The notes: generated from the sequence alone by a model not told the origin. Shown: positions 1-10,996, counted from the first letter of the stretch. The stretch: DNA of 25,397 bases from an uncultured Bifidobacterium sp. (GCF_959020145.1 NZ_CAUEQY010000017.1:1-25397); one strand, 5' to 3'. Made by a program: numbers and translations.

Positions 1-1574
1 CCGTCTCCGCGGCCGACCTGCCGGGCGCATCCCAGCCAATCCGCGCATCCGTGCTTCGTGCGGCGCAACTCGCGCACGAAGCGGAAGATCATGCCCGCAA
101 TCGCCAGCATGTCAAAGGCAAACTGACGGCGCGCGAACGTCTTGACCTGCTGCTTGACACCGGTTCCTTCGAGGAAATCGGACGATTCTGCGGCGGCGAC
201 ATCAACGGCGGACGCGCGGGAGCGGCGGTCATCACCGGTTTCGGCGAAGTGTTCGGACGCAAAGTGGCCGTATACGCACAGGACTTTTCCGTGCGCGGCG
301 GCACGCTGGGAGTCGCGGAAGGCCGCAAGATCTGCCGATTGATGGACAAAGCGCTCGACTTGAAAGTGCCGATCATCGCGCTTATCGATTCGGGCGGCGC
401 CCGCATTCAAGAGGGCGTGGCCGCGCTGACGCAATACGGGCATCTGTTCCGTAAAACCTGCGACGCCAGCGGTTTCGTGCCGCAGCTCTCGCTGATTCTC
501 GGCCCATGCGCGGGTGGAGCCGTGTACTGCCCGGCACTGACCGATCTGATCATCATGACCCGTGAAAACTCCAACATGTTCGTCACCGGTCCTGACGTAG
601 TCAAAGCGGCCACCGGCGAAGTGATCAGCATGGACGACCTCGGCGGCGGATATGTGCACAACGCCACCTCCGGTGTGGCGCACTACCTGGGCGAAGACGA
701 AGCCGACGCGATCGACTACGCACGAACCGTGCTCGCCTACCTGCCGTCCAATTCCGACCTGCAGCCGCCCACCTACGCGTACGCCGCAACCCGCGCCGAC
801 CGTGACGTGGCCAAGCGACTTGCCACCATCGTGCCGGACAACGACCGCCAGCCGTACGACGTGCTCGACGTGATCCGCTGCATCGTGGACTACGGCGAAT
901 TCGTGCAGGTGCACGAGCTGTTCGCAAGCTCCGCAGTGGTGGGATTCGCCTGCGTGAACGGGCATCCGGTCGGCATTGTGGCAAACCAGCCGAACGTCAA
1001 CGCGGGCATCCTCGACGTGGATTCCTCCGAAAAAGTGGCACGATTCGTGCGTCTGTGCGACGCGTTCAACCTGCCGGTCGTCACCTTGGTGGACACCCCC
1101 GGATACAAGCCTGGCGCCGAACAGGAACATGCGGGCATCATCCGCCGCGGCGCGAAAGTGATCTACGCCTACGCCAACGCGCAAGTGCCGCTGGTCACCG
1201 TGATCCTACGCAAAGCCTTCGGCGGAGCCTATATCGTGATGGGATCCAAAGCCATCGGAGCCGACCTCAACTACGCGTGGCCATCCAGCCAAATTGCAGT
1301 GCTCGGCGCGGCCGGAGCGGTGAACATCATCCACCGCAAAGACCTGCAGAAAGCCAAAGACGCAGGCAAAGACGTCGAAGCGCTCCGAGCCAAATACGTG
1401 GCCGACTACGAACGCACCACCGTCAACGCGAATCTATCGCTGGAAATGGGCGAAATCGACGCCATGATCGACCCCGAGCAAACCCGCGAAACCATCATCG
1501 AATCGCTCAAACTGCTCTCCAGCAAGAAACGCGTGCGCAAAACCACCAAACACCACGGCAACCAGCCGTTGTGA
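1..1574 (+). CDS. Acyl-CoA carboxylase, carboxyltransferase (beta) subunit, 5' end outside window
   Basis: This is the biotin-dependent carboxyltransferase subunit that moves CO2 from carboxybiotin to acetyl-CoA or propionyl-CoA, giving the malonyl-type extender used by the FAS gene that follows. The frame is open to the left edge (first full codon at 3). The first possible internal start, GTG at 51, has no Shine-Dalgarno site, and the codons before it read as a plausible N-terminus, so the gene very likely begins left of the window. The visible N-terminal half has the KGKLTARERLDLLLD signature and the first oxyanion-hole loop GGARIQEG (nt about 391-417). The C-terminal half has the second loop, AFGGAYIVMGSK (nt about 1216-1251), then a YAWPSSQIAVLGA stretch. 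The C-terminus is short and basic. Actinobacterial homologues are called AccD or PccB, and the sequence alone does not settle acetyl versus propionyl preference. The start of fas lies 84 bases on with no strong terminator between, so the two are probably one operon. Confidence 0.93.
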   Translation, partial: VSAADLPGASQPIRASVLRAAQLAHEAEDHARNRQHVKGKLTARERLDLLLDTGSFEEIGRFCGGDINGGRAGAAVITGFGEVFGRKVAVYAQDFSVRGGTLGVAEGRKICRLMDKALDLKVPIIALIDSGGARIQEGVAALTQYGHLFRKTCDASGFVPQLSLILGPCAGGAVYCPALTDLIIMTRENSNMFVTGPDVVKAATGEVISMDDLGGGYVHNATSGVAHYLGEDEADAIDYARTVLAYLPSNSDLQPPTYAYAATRADRDVAKRLATIVPDNDRQPYDVLDVIRCIVDYGEFVQVHELFASSAVVGFACVNGHPVGIVANQPNVNAGILDVDSSEKVARFVRLCDAFNLPVVTLVDTPGYKPGAEQEHAGIIRRGAKVIYAYANAQVPLVTVILRKAFGGAYIVMGSKAIGADLNYAWPSSQIAVLGAAGAVNIIHRKDLQKAKDAGKDVEALRAKYVADYERTTVNANLSLEMGEIDAMIDPEQTRETIIESLKLLSSKKRVRKTTKHHGNQPL

Positions 1575-1658
1575 CGGGCGCAAAGTGCGCGGATGAATCG
1601 TAAGCAAACGTAAACGCAAGAACACATCGCAAGATTTTTGAAACAAGTAAGGAACATC

Positions 1659-4600
1659 ATGAACACCTTTTTTCTTGACCGACTGAACAGCGAGCCGCAC
1701 GCACTCGCCTTCGCAGGCCAATCCACCCCATGGCCGGTGACGCTCGCCGACCAGAGCGCCAATCCGGTGCTCGACGAAGCCCTGCATACCCACGCCGACG
1801 CAGCCCAGGCACTGCTGTACCCGGTGTCCGCCGACCTGCTCGCCACCACCGGGCGCCCGGTCGACCTGTTTGGATTCGAACCGAATCCGGCACGACTCGG
1901 CGCTGCCGCAGCGGCTTCCGCCAGCGTTCCGGGCATTGCTCTCGCCCAGTTGGGTGCGCTGCTCGATGCTGCAGCTCTCGGCTACAATCCCGCCGTTGCC
2001 AAGCCGGTTGCCGTGCTCGGTCACTCCCAAGGCGTGCTCGCCGTGCACATGGTGCAGGCGATCGTCGAAGCGGGTTCCATTGAGGCGGCTTCCGCGCAAA
2101 TCGATGAAATTCTTGCGATTGCCACGCTGATCGGCGTTGCCGGCACCCGTCAGGCACGTCAGCTTGGCCTTGCCGCACGTCACGGCGAAGCCACGCCGAT
2201 GCTGTCTGTCAAGGACATCACCCGCGCCCAGGCGGATGCGCTGATCAAGCGTGTTTCCGGTGCCCGAGGCCCGATCGCAGTGGCCGTCACCAATTCCGCC
2301 ACGCATTATGTGCTCTCCGGCTACCCGGAGGATCTGGCCGCGTTCGGCGTGGAAGTGGCCAAGGAGCACAAGCACCAGGCCAAGCTGCGCGAAGAGAAGG
2401 TGCGTGGCGGTCGCGTGTTCGAACCGGTGCTCGAATACCTTGACGTGACCCTGCCGTTCCACAGCCCGCTTATGGCCGAGGCTGTTTCACAGGCTGTTTC
2501 ATGGGCGGAATCCTGCGGAATCAACGCCGACCACGCTCGCGAGCTCGCCGCCGAAGTGCTGCTCAACCATGTGGATTGGGCCGCCCGCGTGCGTGCGCTC
2601 ATGAAATCCACCGATCCGAGCGCCCTGTGGGTGTTGGACTTTGGCCCGGGAACCACTGTCGGCAAGCTGTTCTCCACCGTTGCCCAAGGCACTGGCGTCG
2701 GCGTGGTGGAAGCCTCCACCGTGGCCGATCGCGGCGAACTCTCCACGCTGGAAACCCTGCCGGAGCGCACCCAGAACTGGACCCGCTTCGCACCAAGCAT
2801 CATCCACACCTCCGCCGGAGACAAGGTACGCACCGCATTCACCGAACTGACCGGCAAAGCGCCGGTGCTGCTCGCCGGCATGACTCCGACCACCGTGGAA
2901 CCGGAAATCGTGGCAGCGGCCGCCAACGCCGGCTACTGGGCGGAACTCGCAGGCGGCGGTCAGGTGACCGCCAGCGTGTTCGACCGTCATGTCGCCAAGC
3001 TGGAAGAAGAGCTTGAAGAAGGCCGTACCGTTGAATTCAACGCGATGTTCATGGACCGCTACCTGTGGAATCTGCAGTTCGGATCCCAGCGCATCGTACC
3101 GAAGAAGCGTGCCAGCGGCACCCCGATCGACGGCGTGGTCGTGTCCGCGGGCATTCCGGAACTTGACGAGGCCGTGGAACTCATCCACACTCTCAACTCT
3201 GACGGATTCCCGTATGTGAGCTTCAAGCCGGGCACCGTCGACCAGATTCGCCAGGTGGTGCGCATCGCCAAGGCCGTCGCGCCGGTCAAGGTGCTCATCG
3301 AAGTCGAAGGTGGTTCCGCAGGTGGACACCATTCGTGGGAATCATTGGACGATCTGCTGCTGAGCACCTATGCCGAAGTGCGTGAACAGGCCAATCTGGT
3401 GCTCGTGGTCGGCGGCGGCATCGGCACGCCGGAACGCGGAGCCGACTACATCACCGGCGAATGGTCCGCCGAATACGGTCGTCCGCTCATGCCGGTGGAC
3501 GGCGTGCTTGTCGGCACCGCCGTGATGACCGCCAAAGAGGCGCACACCAGCCCTGAAGTCAAGCAGATGCTCGTCAACACCCCAGGCATTCCCGCCAAGG
3601 GAGCAGACGTCGATCCGTTCGCTCCGCTGGGCGAACAGTGGGTGCCGAGCGGCCAAGCCAAGGGTGGAGTCACCTCCGGCCTGAGCCACCTGCATGCCGA
3701 TATGTACGAGCTGGAAAACTCTTCCGCGCGTTGCGGACGCCTGCTGGTGCGCGTGATGAAGCATCCGGAAGAGCTGGAAAGCCGCCGTGAGGAAATCATC
3801 GATGCGTTGAACGCCACCGCAAAGCCGTATTTCGGTGACCTGAAGGCCATGACCTATCTCGCATGGGCGCAGCGTTTCGCCGATCTCGCTTTCCCGTGGG
3901 TAGATGAAACCTATGCCGATCGCTTCCTGCACTTGCTACAGCGTATCGAAGCCCGCGTCACCACGAAGGAAAGCGGCGAATTCGCATCGCTGTTCGCATC
4001 CCGTGCCGATGTGGAATCCGATCCGCATGCGGCCATCGCCAAGCTTGCCGAAGCCTATCCGCAAGCTGATGAACTGACCGTCACCCCGATGGATGAAGCT
4101 TGGTTCCCGGTGCTCGTGCGTGAATACCCGAAGCCAATGCCGTTCGTGCCCGTCATCGACAACGACCTGCTGCGTTGGTGGGGTCAGGATCAGCTGTGGC
4201 AGTCCGAAGACTCCCGTTACTCCGCCGATTCCGTGCGTATTATTCCTGGTCCGATCTCCGTTGCGGGCATCACCACCGTTGACGAACCGGTCGCCGACAT
4301 TCTTGGCCGTTTCGAAGAGGCCATGGTCAAGCGCGTTTCCACCGAATCGCCAAGCGCAGACAAAACCGCGTTTGCCCAGCTCGGCGCGGCATCTTCCGCA
4401 GAAGAATTCATTCGCAAATCCCCGAACATCTCGTGGGTGGGCCATCTCATGGCAAACCCGGCGTACGGTACCAGCAACGGTGACGCCAACTACGAAATCC
4501 GCAAGATTTCCAGCGAAGGAAGCATCGAAAAGTACGATCTCGACATTCATCTCGATACCTACTGGGACAACGATCCTGACGGTGGCGCATCCAAGCACGC

Positions 4601-7600
4601 CGTACGCGACATCGTCATCCCGCTGAACGTGGACGGCAACGAATCCGGGCTCTTCCCGGTGGTCGACCGCGACCGCCTGCCGGAACACGTGTACCGCATG
4701 CTTGCCGACACCGCGGGCATCGGCAATACCGCCATCACCGGCGACAAGCTCACCGCCATGCCCGTTATTGAGCAGGTGGCAGACAAAGCCGCTCATCCGT
4801 TCGGACAGGCGCATACCAGCTACACGCTGTCCGCCAACCTCGGCTTCGACCATGAAGCGGCCACCGGCGGCGCGCTGCCGAGCAATCTGGTGCCGTCGCG
4901 CATCGCACCGGACGCACTCGTCGGACCGGCATGGCCCGCCATCTACGCGGCCCTCGGATCCGTATACGTCAACGGCTTCCCGGTGATCGAAGGCCTGCTC
5001 AACGCAGTGCATCTCGACCATCTCATCGAACTGGAAGTCAGCGAAGACGAGCTGCTCAAGCACACTGGCGAACAGATCGCACTGACCAGCTGGGCCGAAA
5101 ACTACTTCGAATCGGCATCCGGCCGTGTGGTGACCATCCACGTCACCCACAGCGCACAAGACGGCACCGTGCTTGCCAACGAAACCGAGCGTTTCGCCAT
5201 CCGTGGCCGCGCATATTCCGACGCACTGCCGCCGGACGCGCCGGACTACGGCGGAATCGAAGCGGAAATCGAAAGCACTCCGCGCCGACTGCTGCGCCGC
5301 GTCAAGGTGACCGCTCCGCACGAGATGACCGCCTTCGCCCGTACTTCCGGCGATTTCAACCCGATCCACACCTCGCATCGTGGCGCTGCCGTTTCCGGTC
5401 TTGCGGCACCGCTCGTGCACGGCATGTGGCTCTCCGCAACCGCGCAATACGCGGTGCAGGCGCTTGACGGCAAGGGTGCGCACTACGAAATCGCAGGCTG
5501 GACCTACAACATGTACGGCATGGTGCAGCTCGACGACGAAGTGGAAATCTCCGTCGAGCGTGTCGGACGCGTGGCACACTCCGGCATGGTGCTCGAAGTG
5601 ACCAGCCGCATCGACGGCAATATCGTGTCTCGTGGCACCGCCATCGTACGTGCGCCGAAGTCCGCCTTCGTCTACCCGGGCCAGGGCATACAGCAGCAGG
5701 GCATGGTGCTCGACGAGCGTGCCAAGTCCCCGGCCGCACGAGACGTGTGGGAGCGTGCCGACAAGGTGACCTGCGAGAAGCTTGGATTCTCGATCCTCGC
5801 CGTCGTGCGTGACAATCCGAAGGAACTGACCGCCAACGGCGTGACCTACCGCCATCCGGAAGGACTGCTCAACCTGACCCAGTTCACGCAGGTGGCGCTC
5901 GCCACCGTGGCATTCGCCCAGACCGCACGTCTGCGCGAAGCCGGCGCCGACATTTGGCCGGCCTATTTCGCGGGCCACTCGCTGGGCGAATACAACGCCC
6001 TGAGCTCCTTCGCCGGCGTGATTCCGCTGGAAACCGTGATCGAACTCGTGTTCCACCGCGGTTCCACCATGCACCACCTCATTCCGCGTGACGAGAAGGG
6101 TCGCTCCAACTACCGCATGGGTGCGCTGCGTCCGAACCAGTTCGGTGTGGGCGACGACGGCGTACGCGAATACGTCGAATCCGTGTCGAAGGCTTCCGGC
6201 GAGTTCCTGCAGATCGTGAACTACAACCTGGCTGGCCAGCAGTATGCCGTGGCAGGCACCATCGCCGGTCTGAAGGCGCTGAAGGCCGATTCCGACCGCC
6301 GCGTAGCCGAATATGGCGGCAAGCCGGCATTCATGCTGGTGCCGGGCATCGATGTGCCGTTCCATTCCACGCTGCTGCGCAAGGGTGTGCCGGAATTCCG
6401 CGACAAGCTTGACGCGCTCCTGCCGCAGACCATCGATTACCGTGGTCGCTTGGTCGGACGCTACATTCCGAACCTGGTTGCGGCTCCGTTCGAAATGACG
6501 AAGGAATTCGCAGCCAAGATTCTCGAAGTCGTGCCGTCCGAGCGCATTCAGGCCGCTTTGGATGATCCGCAGATTTGGGATTCCTATGCTGCTGATGATC
6601 AGAAGCTCGGTCGATTGCTGCTTACGGAACTGCTGTCTTGGCAGTTCGCCTCCCCGGTGCGTTGGATTGAGACGCAGGCTCTGCTGTTCGGTTCCGCCGA
6701 GCAGGGCGGTCTTGGTGTGGAAGAGTATGTTGAGGTTGGTCTCGGCAATGCTCCGACACTCGCCAATCTTGGTGCCAAGACGTTGCGTCTGCCACAGTTT
6801 GCCGGTCGCGATGTGACGGTGTACAACGTTGGTCGCGATGAGGGCCGCGTATATATGACCGATTCCGATTCGTTGGTTCCGGAAGAAGATGCCGACGATT
6901 CTGCAGTTGCGGCTGCGGCTTCTTCTGCGGCTGCTGCTCCGGCTGTTGCCTCAGCTCCTGCGGCGGCTCCTGCAGCCGTTGCGGAAGTTCCGGTTGCCGC
7001 AGCTTCCGCTGGCGCTCCGTCTGGTGCCGCCGTTGCGGATATTCCATTCAAGGCATCCGATGCGATCGCCACATTGCTGGCTTACTCGGCCAAGGTTCGC
7101 CCCGATCAGATCGGCGAAAGCGATACCACCGATACGCTGACTAATGGCGTGTCTTCCCGCCGTAACCAGTTGCTTATGGACATCAGCTCCGAACTGGGCG
7201 TGGCTTCCGTGGACGGTGCCGCCGAAGCGACGGTCAAGGCGCTGAGCGCTTTGGTCAACAAGGTCGCTCCGAACTACAAGGCGTTCGGTCCGGTGCTGTC
7301 TGACATCGTGCGTGACCGTGTGCGTGGCATGTTCGGTGCCGCCGGTGTGAAGCTCGGCCAGATCACCAAGCGTGTGACCGATACATGGCAGCTTGGTGAA
7401 GGGTGGACTTCCCATGTGGTGGCTGCGCTCGTGCTCGAAACCCGTGAGGGGGCCAGCTCTCGTGGCGGTGATCTTGCCTCGTTGAGCACGGATGCCGCTT
7501 CCAATGCGGCCGCTGCCAACGCGCTGATCGATGCGGCCGTGCAGAAGGTTGCCGCCGACAAGGGCATCGCCGTTGCCATGCCGAGCGCTGGTGGCGCAGC

Positions 7601-10600
7601 TGGCGGGGCTGTGGTTGATTCCGCCGCTTTGGACGCGTTCGCGGCCAAGGTGACCGGTGCCGATGGCGTGCTCGCCTCCACGGCGAAGTTCGTGCTGAAC
7701 CAGCTGGGCGTTGCCGCTCCGGTTGCCGAAGAAACTGCTGATGAGAACGCGGCTGTTGTGGCTGCGGTCGAAGCCGAACTCGGTGCTGACTGGCCGAAGC
7801 AGGTCGAACCTCGTTTTGACGAGCGCAAGGCCATTCTGTTCGACGATCGTTGGGCATCCGCACGTGAGGATCTGGCACGCGCCTACTACAACAACGATGA
7901 ATCCGCATTGAACGGTAGCTTCATCGGTCTCGGCAAGACCATTGCCGACGAAGCCGCCTGGTATGCAGGCAAGAGCGACAACGCGGATCTGAAGGCCGCA
8001 TTCAATCGTGTCGCTGCCGAAGCAGGAGAAAACGCTTCCGAATCGGCGGAAACCAGCCGTTTCGCTGGAGATATCGCCGTGGTGACGGGCGTGGCTCCGA
8101 ACTCCATCGCAGCCCAGGTGGTCAACGGCCTGCTTGCAGGCGGTGCGACCGTGGTGGCCACCTCGCACAGCTTCAAGCCAAGCGTGAAGGCATGGGCCAA
8201 GCAGACCTACCGTGAGCATGCGGCCGGTGACGCCAAGTTGTGGTTGGTTCCTGCGAACCTGTCAAGCTACCGTGACGTGGACGCGTTGGTCACTTGGGTC
8301 GGCAATGTGCAGAAGAAGACTTCCGGTGCGACCACCACGATTCTCAAACCTGCTTACGAGCCGAGCCTGTTCTTCCCGTTCGCGGCTCCGCCGGTGCATG
8401 GCAGCCTCGCCGATTCCGGCGAACTGTTCGAATCCCAGGCTCGCCTCATGCTGTGGGGTGTTGAGCGTGCGATTGCCGGACTTGCGAAGATCGGTGCCGA
8501 CACCGATGTGCAGCATAAGTTGCATGTGGTGTTGCCGGGATCGCCGAACCGCGGTATTTTCGGCGGCGACGGTGCCTACGGCGAAGTGAAGAGCGCGTTT
8601 GATGCGATTGTGAACCGTGCTCGCGCCGAAAAGGTGTGGTCGAGCCGTGTGACCTTCGCCCATCCGAAGATCGGCTGGGTGCGCGGCACGGGCTTGATGG
8701 GCGGCAATGATCCGCTGGTCGAAGTGGTGGAGCGTCACGGTCTGAAGACCTATTCCACCGCCGAAATCGCGGTCGAACTGCTGAACCTTTCCACCCGCGA
8801 ATCCCGTATCGAAGCAGCCAAGGCCCCGCTCGACGTGGATCTGACCGGCGGACTCGGCAACGAGCCGATCGACATCAAGGCACTGCGTGCGGAAGCCATG
8901 GAAGACGCGGCCCAAGCGGAAGCGGCGAATGCCAAGAACGCAATCGCAAGCAACGAATCCGATACCGCGGCCAAGACGCTCATCAAGGCGCTGCCAAGCC
9001 CGCGTGCTCCGCGTCAGGCCAAGGTCGATCTTGCCGATTGGCAGAACGTCAGCGCACGTCCGGAAGACGAAATCGTCATCGTGTCCGTGGGTGAACTTGG
9101 CCCATGGGGCTCCGGCCGCACCCGTTTCGAAGCCGAACTCGGCATCCATTCCGACGGACAGGTGGATCTGTCTGCCGGCGCGGTGCTCGAACTGGCATGG
9201 AATATGGGCCTGCTGACGTGGAACGACAGCCCCAAGCCGGGCTGGTACGACGTTGATGGCAACCTCGTGCCTGAGGAGGATATCGCGGAACGTTACCATG
9301 ACGAGGTCGTGGCCCGTTCCGGCGTGCGTCCGTTCGACGAAGGCATGGGCAACGACTACAAGGACGGCACTGACGAGGAAGAGGCCGAGGTGTTCCTTGA
9401 CCACGATGTGACCTTCTCGGTTCCGACTCGTGAGATTGCCGAAGAGTACGTCAAGCTTGATGAAGCGCACACCAGCTTCGCGGCCGATGCGGAATCCGGC
9501 GAATGGAACGTGACCCGCCATGCCGGCTCCATGATTCGCGTGCCTCGTCGCGCGGCCATGACCCGTACGGTCGGCGGCCAGTTCCCGAAGGGCTTCGATC
9601 CGGTCAAGTGGGGTATTCCGGCCTCCATGGTCGGCGATGTCGACAAGATCGCCTTGTGGAACATCGTCACCACGGTCGACGCCTACCTGTCCGCAGGCTT
9701 CACGCCGACCGAAATCCTCGAGGCGGTGCATCCGTCGATGGTGGCCTCCACGCAGGGCACCGGTTTCGGCGGCATGGCCTCCATGCGCAAGCTGTACTTG
9801 GATCGCTTCCTCAACCATGAGATTCCGACCGACATTCTGCAGGAGGCTCTGCCGAATGTTGTCGCAGCCCACGTGATGCAGTCCTACATCGGCGGCTACG
9901 GCAATATGGTCCAGCCGGTTTCCGCCTGCGCCACGGCTGCCGTCTCCCTTGAAGAGGGTGCCGACAAGATCGCGCTCGGCAAGGCCGACTTCGTGGTCAC
10001 CGGTGCGATCGACGACATCGGTGTGGAATCCGTGATCGGCTTCGGCAACATGAACGCCACCGCCAATTCGGAGGAAATGTACGCCAAGGGCATCGACGCG
10101 CGCTTCTTCTCCCGTGCCAACGATCGTCGTCGTGGCGGATTTGTGGAATCCCAGGGCGGCGGCACCATCCTGCTGACCCGTGGCGATATCGCGTTGAAGC
10201 TTGGTCTGCCGGTTGCCGGCGTAATCGGATTCGTGCACTCCTACGCCGACGGCGCGCACACTTCCATCCCAGCTCCGGGATTGGGTGCGCTTGCAGCGGG
10301 CATGGGCGGCAAGGATTCCAAGCTGGTGCGCGATCTGGCCCGTCTCGGTGTCGCTCCGGACGACATCGCCGTGGTTTCCAAGCACGACACGTCCACCAAC
10401 GCCAACGATCCGAACGAGTCCGAACTGCACAACACGTTGGCCCACGCCATTGGCCGCGCCGACGGCAACCCGCTGTTCGTGATCTCGCAGAAGACGCTCA
10501 CCGGCCATGCCAAGGGCGGTGCCTGCATCTTCCAGGTCAACGGTCTGACCCAGCTGTTCAGGTCCGGCATGATTCCGGCGAATGCCGCCCTGGACTGCGT

Positions 10601-10991
10601 TGATCCGAAGCTCATGCGCGACGACCACATGGTCTGGCTGCGCGAGCCGCTGAAGGTCGGTTCCGTCAAGGCGGGCCTGGCCACGTCGCTCGGTTTCGGC
10701 CACGTGTCCGGCTTTGCGGCGATCGTCAATCCGGGCGCATTCGAAGCGGCAGTGGCCAACACCGCGGGCGTCGAGGCACTGAATGCATGGCGTGATCGCG
10801 CCAACGAGCGTTTGGCTGCCGGCCAGCGTCGCCTCGAGGAAGGCATGATGGGCCGTGCCGCGCTCTACGAGCCGATCGACAACCGTCGCTTCCATGAGGA
10901 TGGCCGCGGCTACAACGCGCACGAGGTGGAGAAGGCCATGCTGCTCGACCCGAACGCGCGCCTGGGCGCATCCGGCTACTTCGAAGCCTGA
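1659..10991 (+). CDS. fas: Type I fatty acid synthase, single multifunctional polypeptide
   Basis: This 3110-residue cytosolic megasynthase carries out complete acyl chain synthesis. ATG at 1659 is chosen because TAAGGA (1648-1653) lies 5 nt upstream; an in-frame TTG at 1638 lacks a ribosome site. Parts in order: acyltransferase (GHSQG, Ser123, and LPFHSP, His268); FMN enoyl reductase (LLAGMTPTTVEP about 402-413, GGGIGT about 585); hot-dog dehydratase (SGDFNPIH, Asp1232/His1237); malonyl/palmitoyl transferase (GHSLGE, Ser1441, and PFHS, His1569); Ala/Pro linker (about 1747-1793); ACP (GVSSRRNQLL, Ser1832 the likely phosphopantetheine site); ketoreductase (VVTG about 2142, Tyr2307 and Lys2311); ketosynthase (Cys2757, His2909, His2950). 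This matches the fused yeast-like FAS of mycobacteria, corynebacteria and bifidobacteria, about 3000-3100 residues. No phosphopantetheinyl transferase domain is fused at the C-terminus, and acpS follows as a separate gene. Domain edges are estimates. All catalytic residues I looked for are present, so it should be active. Confidence 0.97.
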   Translation: MNTFFLDRLNSEPHALAFAGQSTPWPVTLADQSANPVLDEALHTHADAAQALLYPVSADLLATTGRPVDLFGFEPNPARLGAAAAASASVPGIALAQLGALLDAAALGYNPAVAKPVAVLGHSQGVLAVHMVQAIVEAGSIEAASAQIDEILAIATLIGVAGTRQARQLGLAARHGEATPMLSVKDITRAQADALIKRVSGARGPIAVAVTNSATHYVLSGYPEDLAAFGVEVAKEHKHQAKLREEKVRGGRVFEPVLEYLDVTLPFHSPLMAEAVSQAVSWAESCGINADHARELAAEVLLNHVDWAARVRALMKSTDPSALWVLDFGPGTTVGKLFSTVAQGTGVGVVEASTVADRGELSTLETLPERTQNWTRFAPSIIHTSAGDKVRTAFTELTGKAPVLLAGMTPTTVEPEIVAAAANAGYWAELAGGGQVTASVFDRHVAKLEEELEEGRTVEFNAMFMDRYLWNLQFGSQRIVPKKRASGTPIDGVVVSAGIPELDEAVELIHTLNSDGFPYVSFKPGTVDQIRQVVRIAKAVAPVKVLIEVEGGSAGGHHSWESLDDLLLSTYAEVREQANLVLVVGGGIGTPERGADYITGEWSAEYGRPLMPVDGVLVGTAVMTAKEAHTSPEVKQMLVNTPGIPAKGADVDPFAPLGEQWVPSGQAKGGVTSGLSHLHADMYELENSSARCGRLLVRVMKHPEELESRREEIIDALNATAKPYFGDLKAMTYLAWAQRFADLAFPWVDETYADRFLHLLQRIEARVTTKESGEFASLFASRADVESDPHAAIAKLAEAYPQADELTVTPMDEAWFPVLVREYPKPMPFVPVIDNDLLRWWGQDQLWQSEDSRYSADSVRIIPGPISVAGITTVDEPVADILGRFEEAMVKRVSTESPSADKTAFAQLGAASSAEEFIRKSPNISWVGHLMANPAYGTSNGDANYEIRKISSEGSIEKYDLDIHLDTYWDNDPDGGASKHAVRDIVIPLNVDGNESGLFPVVDRDRLPEHVYRMLADTAGIGNTAITGDKLTAMPVIEQVADKAAHPFGQAHTSYTLSANLGFDHEAATGGALPSNLVPSRIAPDALVGPAWPAIYAALGSVYVNGFPVIEGLLNAVHLDHLIELEVSEDELLKHTGEQIALTSWAENYFESASGRVVTIHVTHSAQDGTVLANETERFAIRGRAYSDALPPDAPDYGGIEAEIESTPRRLLRRVKVTAPHEMTAFARTSGDFNPIHTSHRGAAVSGLAAPLVHGMWLSATAQYAVQALDGKGAHYEIAGWTYNMYGMVQLDDEVEISVERVGRVAHSGMVLEVTSRIDGNIVSRGTAIVRAPKSAFVYPGQGIQQQGMVLDERAKSPAARDVWERADKVTCEKLGFSILAVVRDNPKELTANGVTYRHPEGLLNLTQFTQVALATVAFAQTARLREAGADIWPAYFAGHSLGEYNALSSFAGVIPLETVIELVFHRGSTMHHLIPRDEKGRSNYRMGALRPNQFGVGDDGVREYVESVSKASGEFLQIVNYNLAGQQYAVAGTIAGLKALKADSDRRVAEYGGKPAFMLVPGIDVPFHSTLLRKGVPEFRDKLDALLPQTIDYRGRLVGRYIPNLVAAPFEMTKEFAAKILEVVPSERIQAALDDPQIWDSYAADDQKLGRLLLTELLSWQFASPVRWIETQALLFGSAEQGGLGVEEYVEVGLGNAPTLANLGAKTLRLPQFAGRDVTVYNVGRDEGRVYMTDSDSLVPEEDADDSAVAAAASSAAAAPAVASAPAAAPAAVAEVPVAAASAGAPSGAAVADIPFKASDAIATLLAYSAKVRPDQIGESDTTDTLTNGVSSRRNQLLMDISSELGVASVDGAAEATVKALSALVNKVAPNYKAFGPVLSDIVRDRVRGMFGAAGVKLGQITKRVTDTWQLGEGWTSHVVAALVLETREGASSRGGDLASLSTDAASNAAAANALIDAAVQKVAADKGIAVAMPSAGGAAGGAVVDSAALDAFAAKVTGADGVLASTAKFVLNQLGVAAPVAEETADENAAVVAAVEAELGADWPKQVEPRFDERKAILFDDRWASAREDLARAYYNNDESALNGSFIGLGKTIADEAAWYAGKSDNADLKAAFNRVAAEAGENASESAETSRFAGDIAVVTGVAPNSIAAQVVNGLLAGGATVVATSHSFKPSVKAWAKQTYREHAAGDAKLWLVPANLSSYRDVDALVTWVGNVQKKTSGATTTILKPAYEPSLFFPFAAPPVHGSLADSGELFESQARLMLWGVERAIAGLAKIGADTDVQHKLHVVLPGSPNRGIFGGDGAYGEVKSAFDAIVNRARAEKVWSSRVTFAHPKIGWVRGTGLMGGNDPLVEVVERHGLKTYSTAEIAVELLNLSTRESRIEAAKAPLDVDLTGGLGNEPIDIKALRAEAMEDAAQAEAANAKNAIASNESDTAAKTLIKALPSPRAPRQAKVDLADWQNVSARPEDEIVIVSVGELGPWGSGRTRFEAELGIHSDGQVDLSAGAVLELAWNMGLLTWNDSPKPGWYDVDGNLVPEEDIAERYHDEVVARSGVRPFDEGMGNDYKDGTDEEEAEVFLDHDVTFSVPTREIAEEYVKLDEAHTSFAADAESGEWNVTRHAGSMIRVPRRAAMTRTVGGQFPKGFDPVKWGIPASMVGDVDKIALWNIVTTVDAYLSAGFTPTEILEAVHPSMVASTQGTGFGGMASMRKLYLDRFLNHEIPTDILQEALPNVVAAHVMQSYIGGYGNMVQPVSACATAAVSLEEGADKIALGKADFVVTGAIDDIGVESVIGFGNMNATANSEEMYAKGIDARFFSRANDRRRGGFVESQGGGTILLTRGDIALKLGLPVAGVIGFVHSYADGAHTSIPAPGLGALAAGMGGKDSKLVRDLARLGVAPDDIAVVSKHDTSTNANDPNESELHNTLAHAIGRADGNPLFVISQKTLTGHAKGGACIFQVNGLTQLFRSGMIPANAALDCVDPKLMRDDHMVWLREPLKVGSVKAGLATSLGFGHVSGFAAIVNPGAFEAAVANTAGVEALNAWRDRANERLAAGQRRLEEGMMGRAALYEPIDNRRFHEDGRGYNAHEVEKAMLLDPNARLGASGYFEA

Positions 10992-10996
10992 TTCCC

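Noticed and set aside
8262..10922. Antisense open frame of 886 codons opposite fas, and a similar 809-codon one at 3936-6365
   Set aside because: Long antisense frames are expected in high-GC genes with strong codon bias. They have no ribosome sites and no recognisable domains, and the + strand has an intact FAS.
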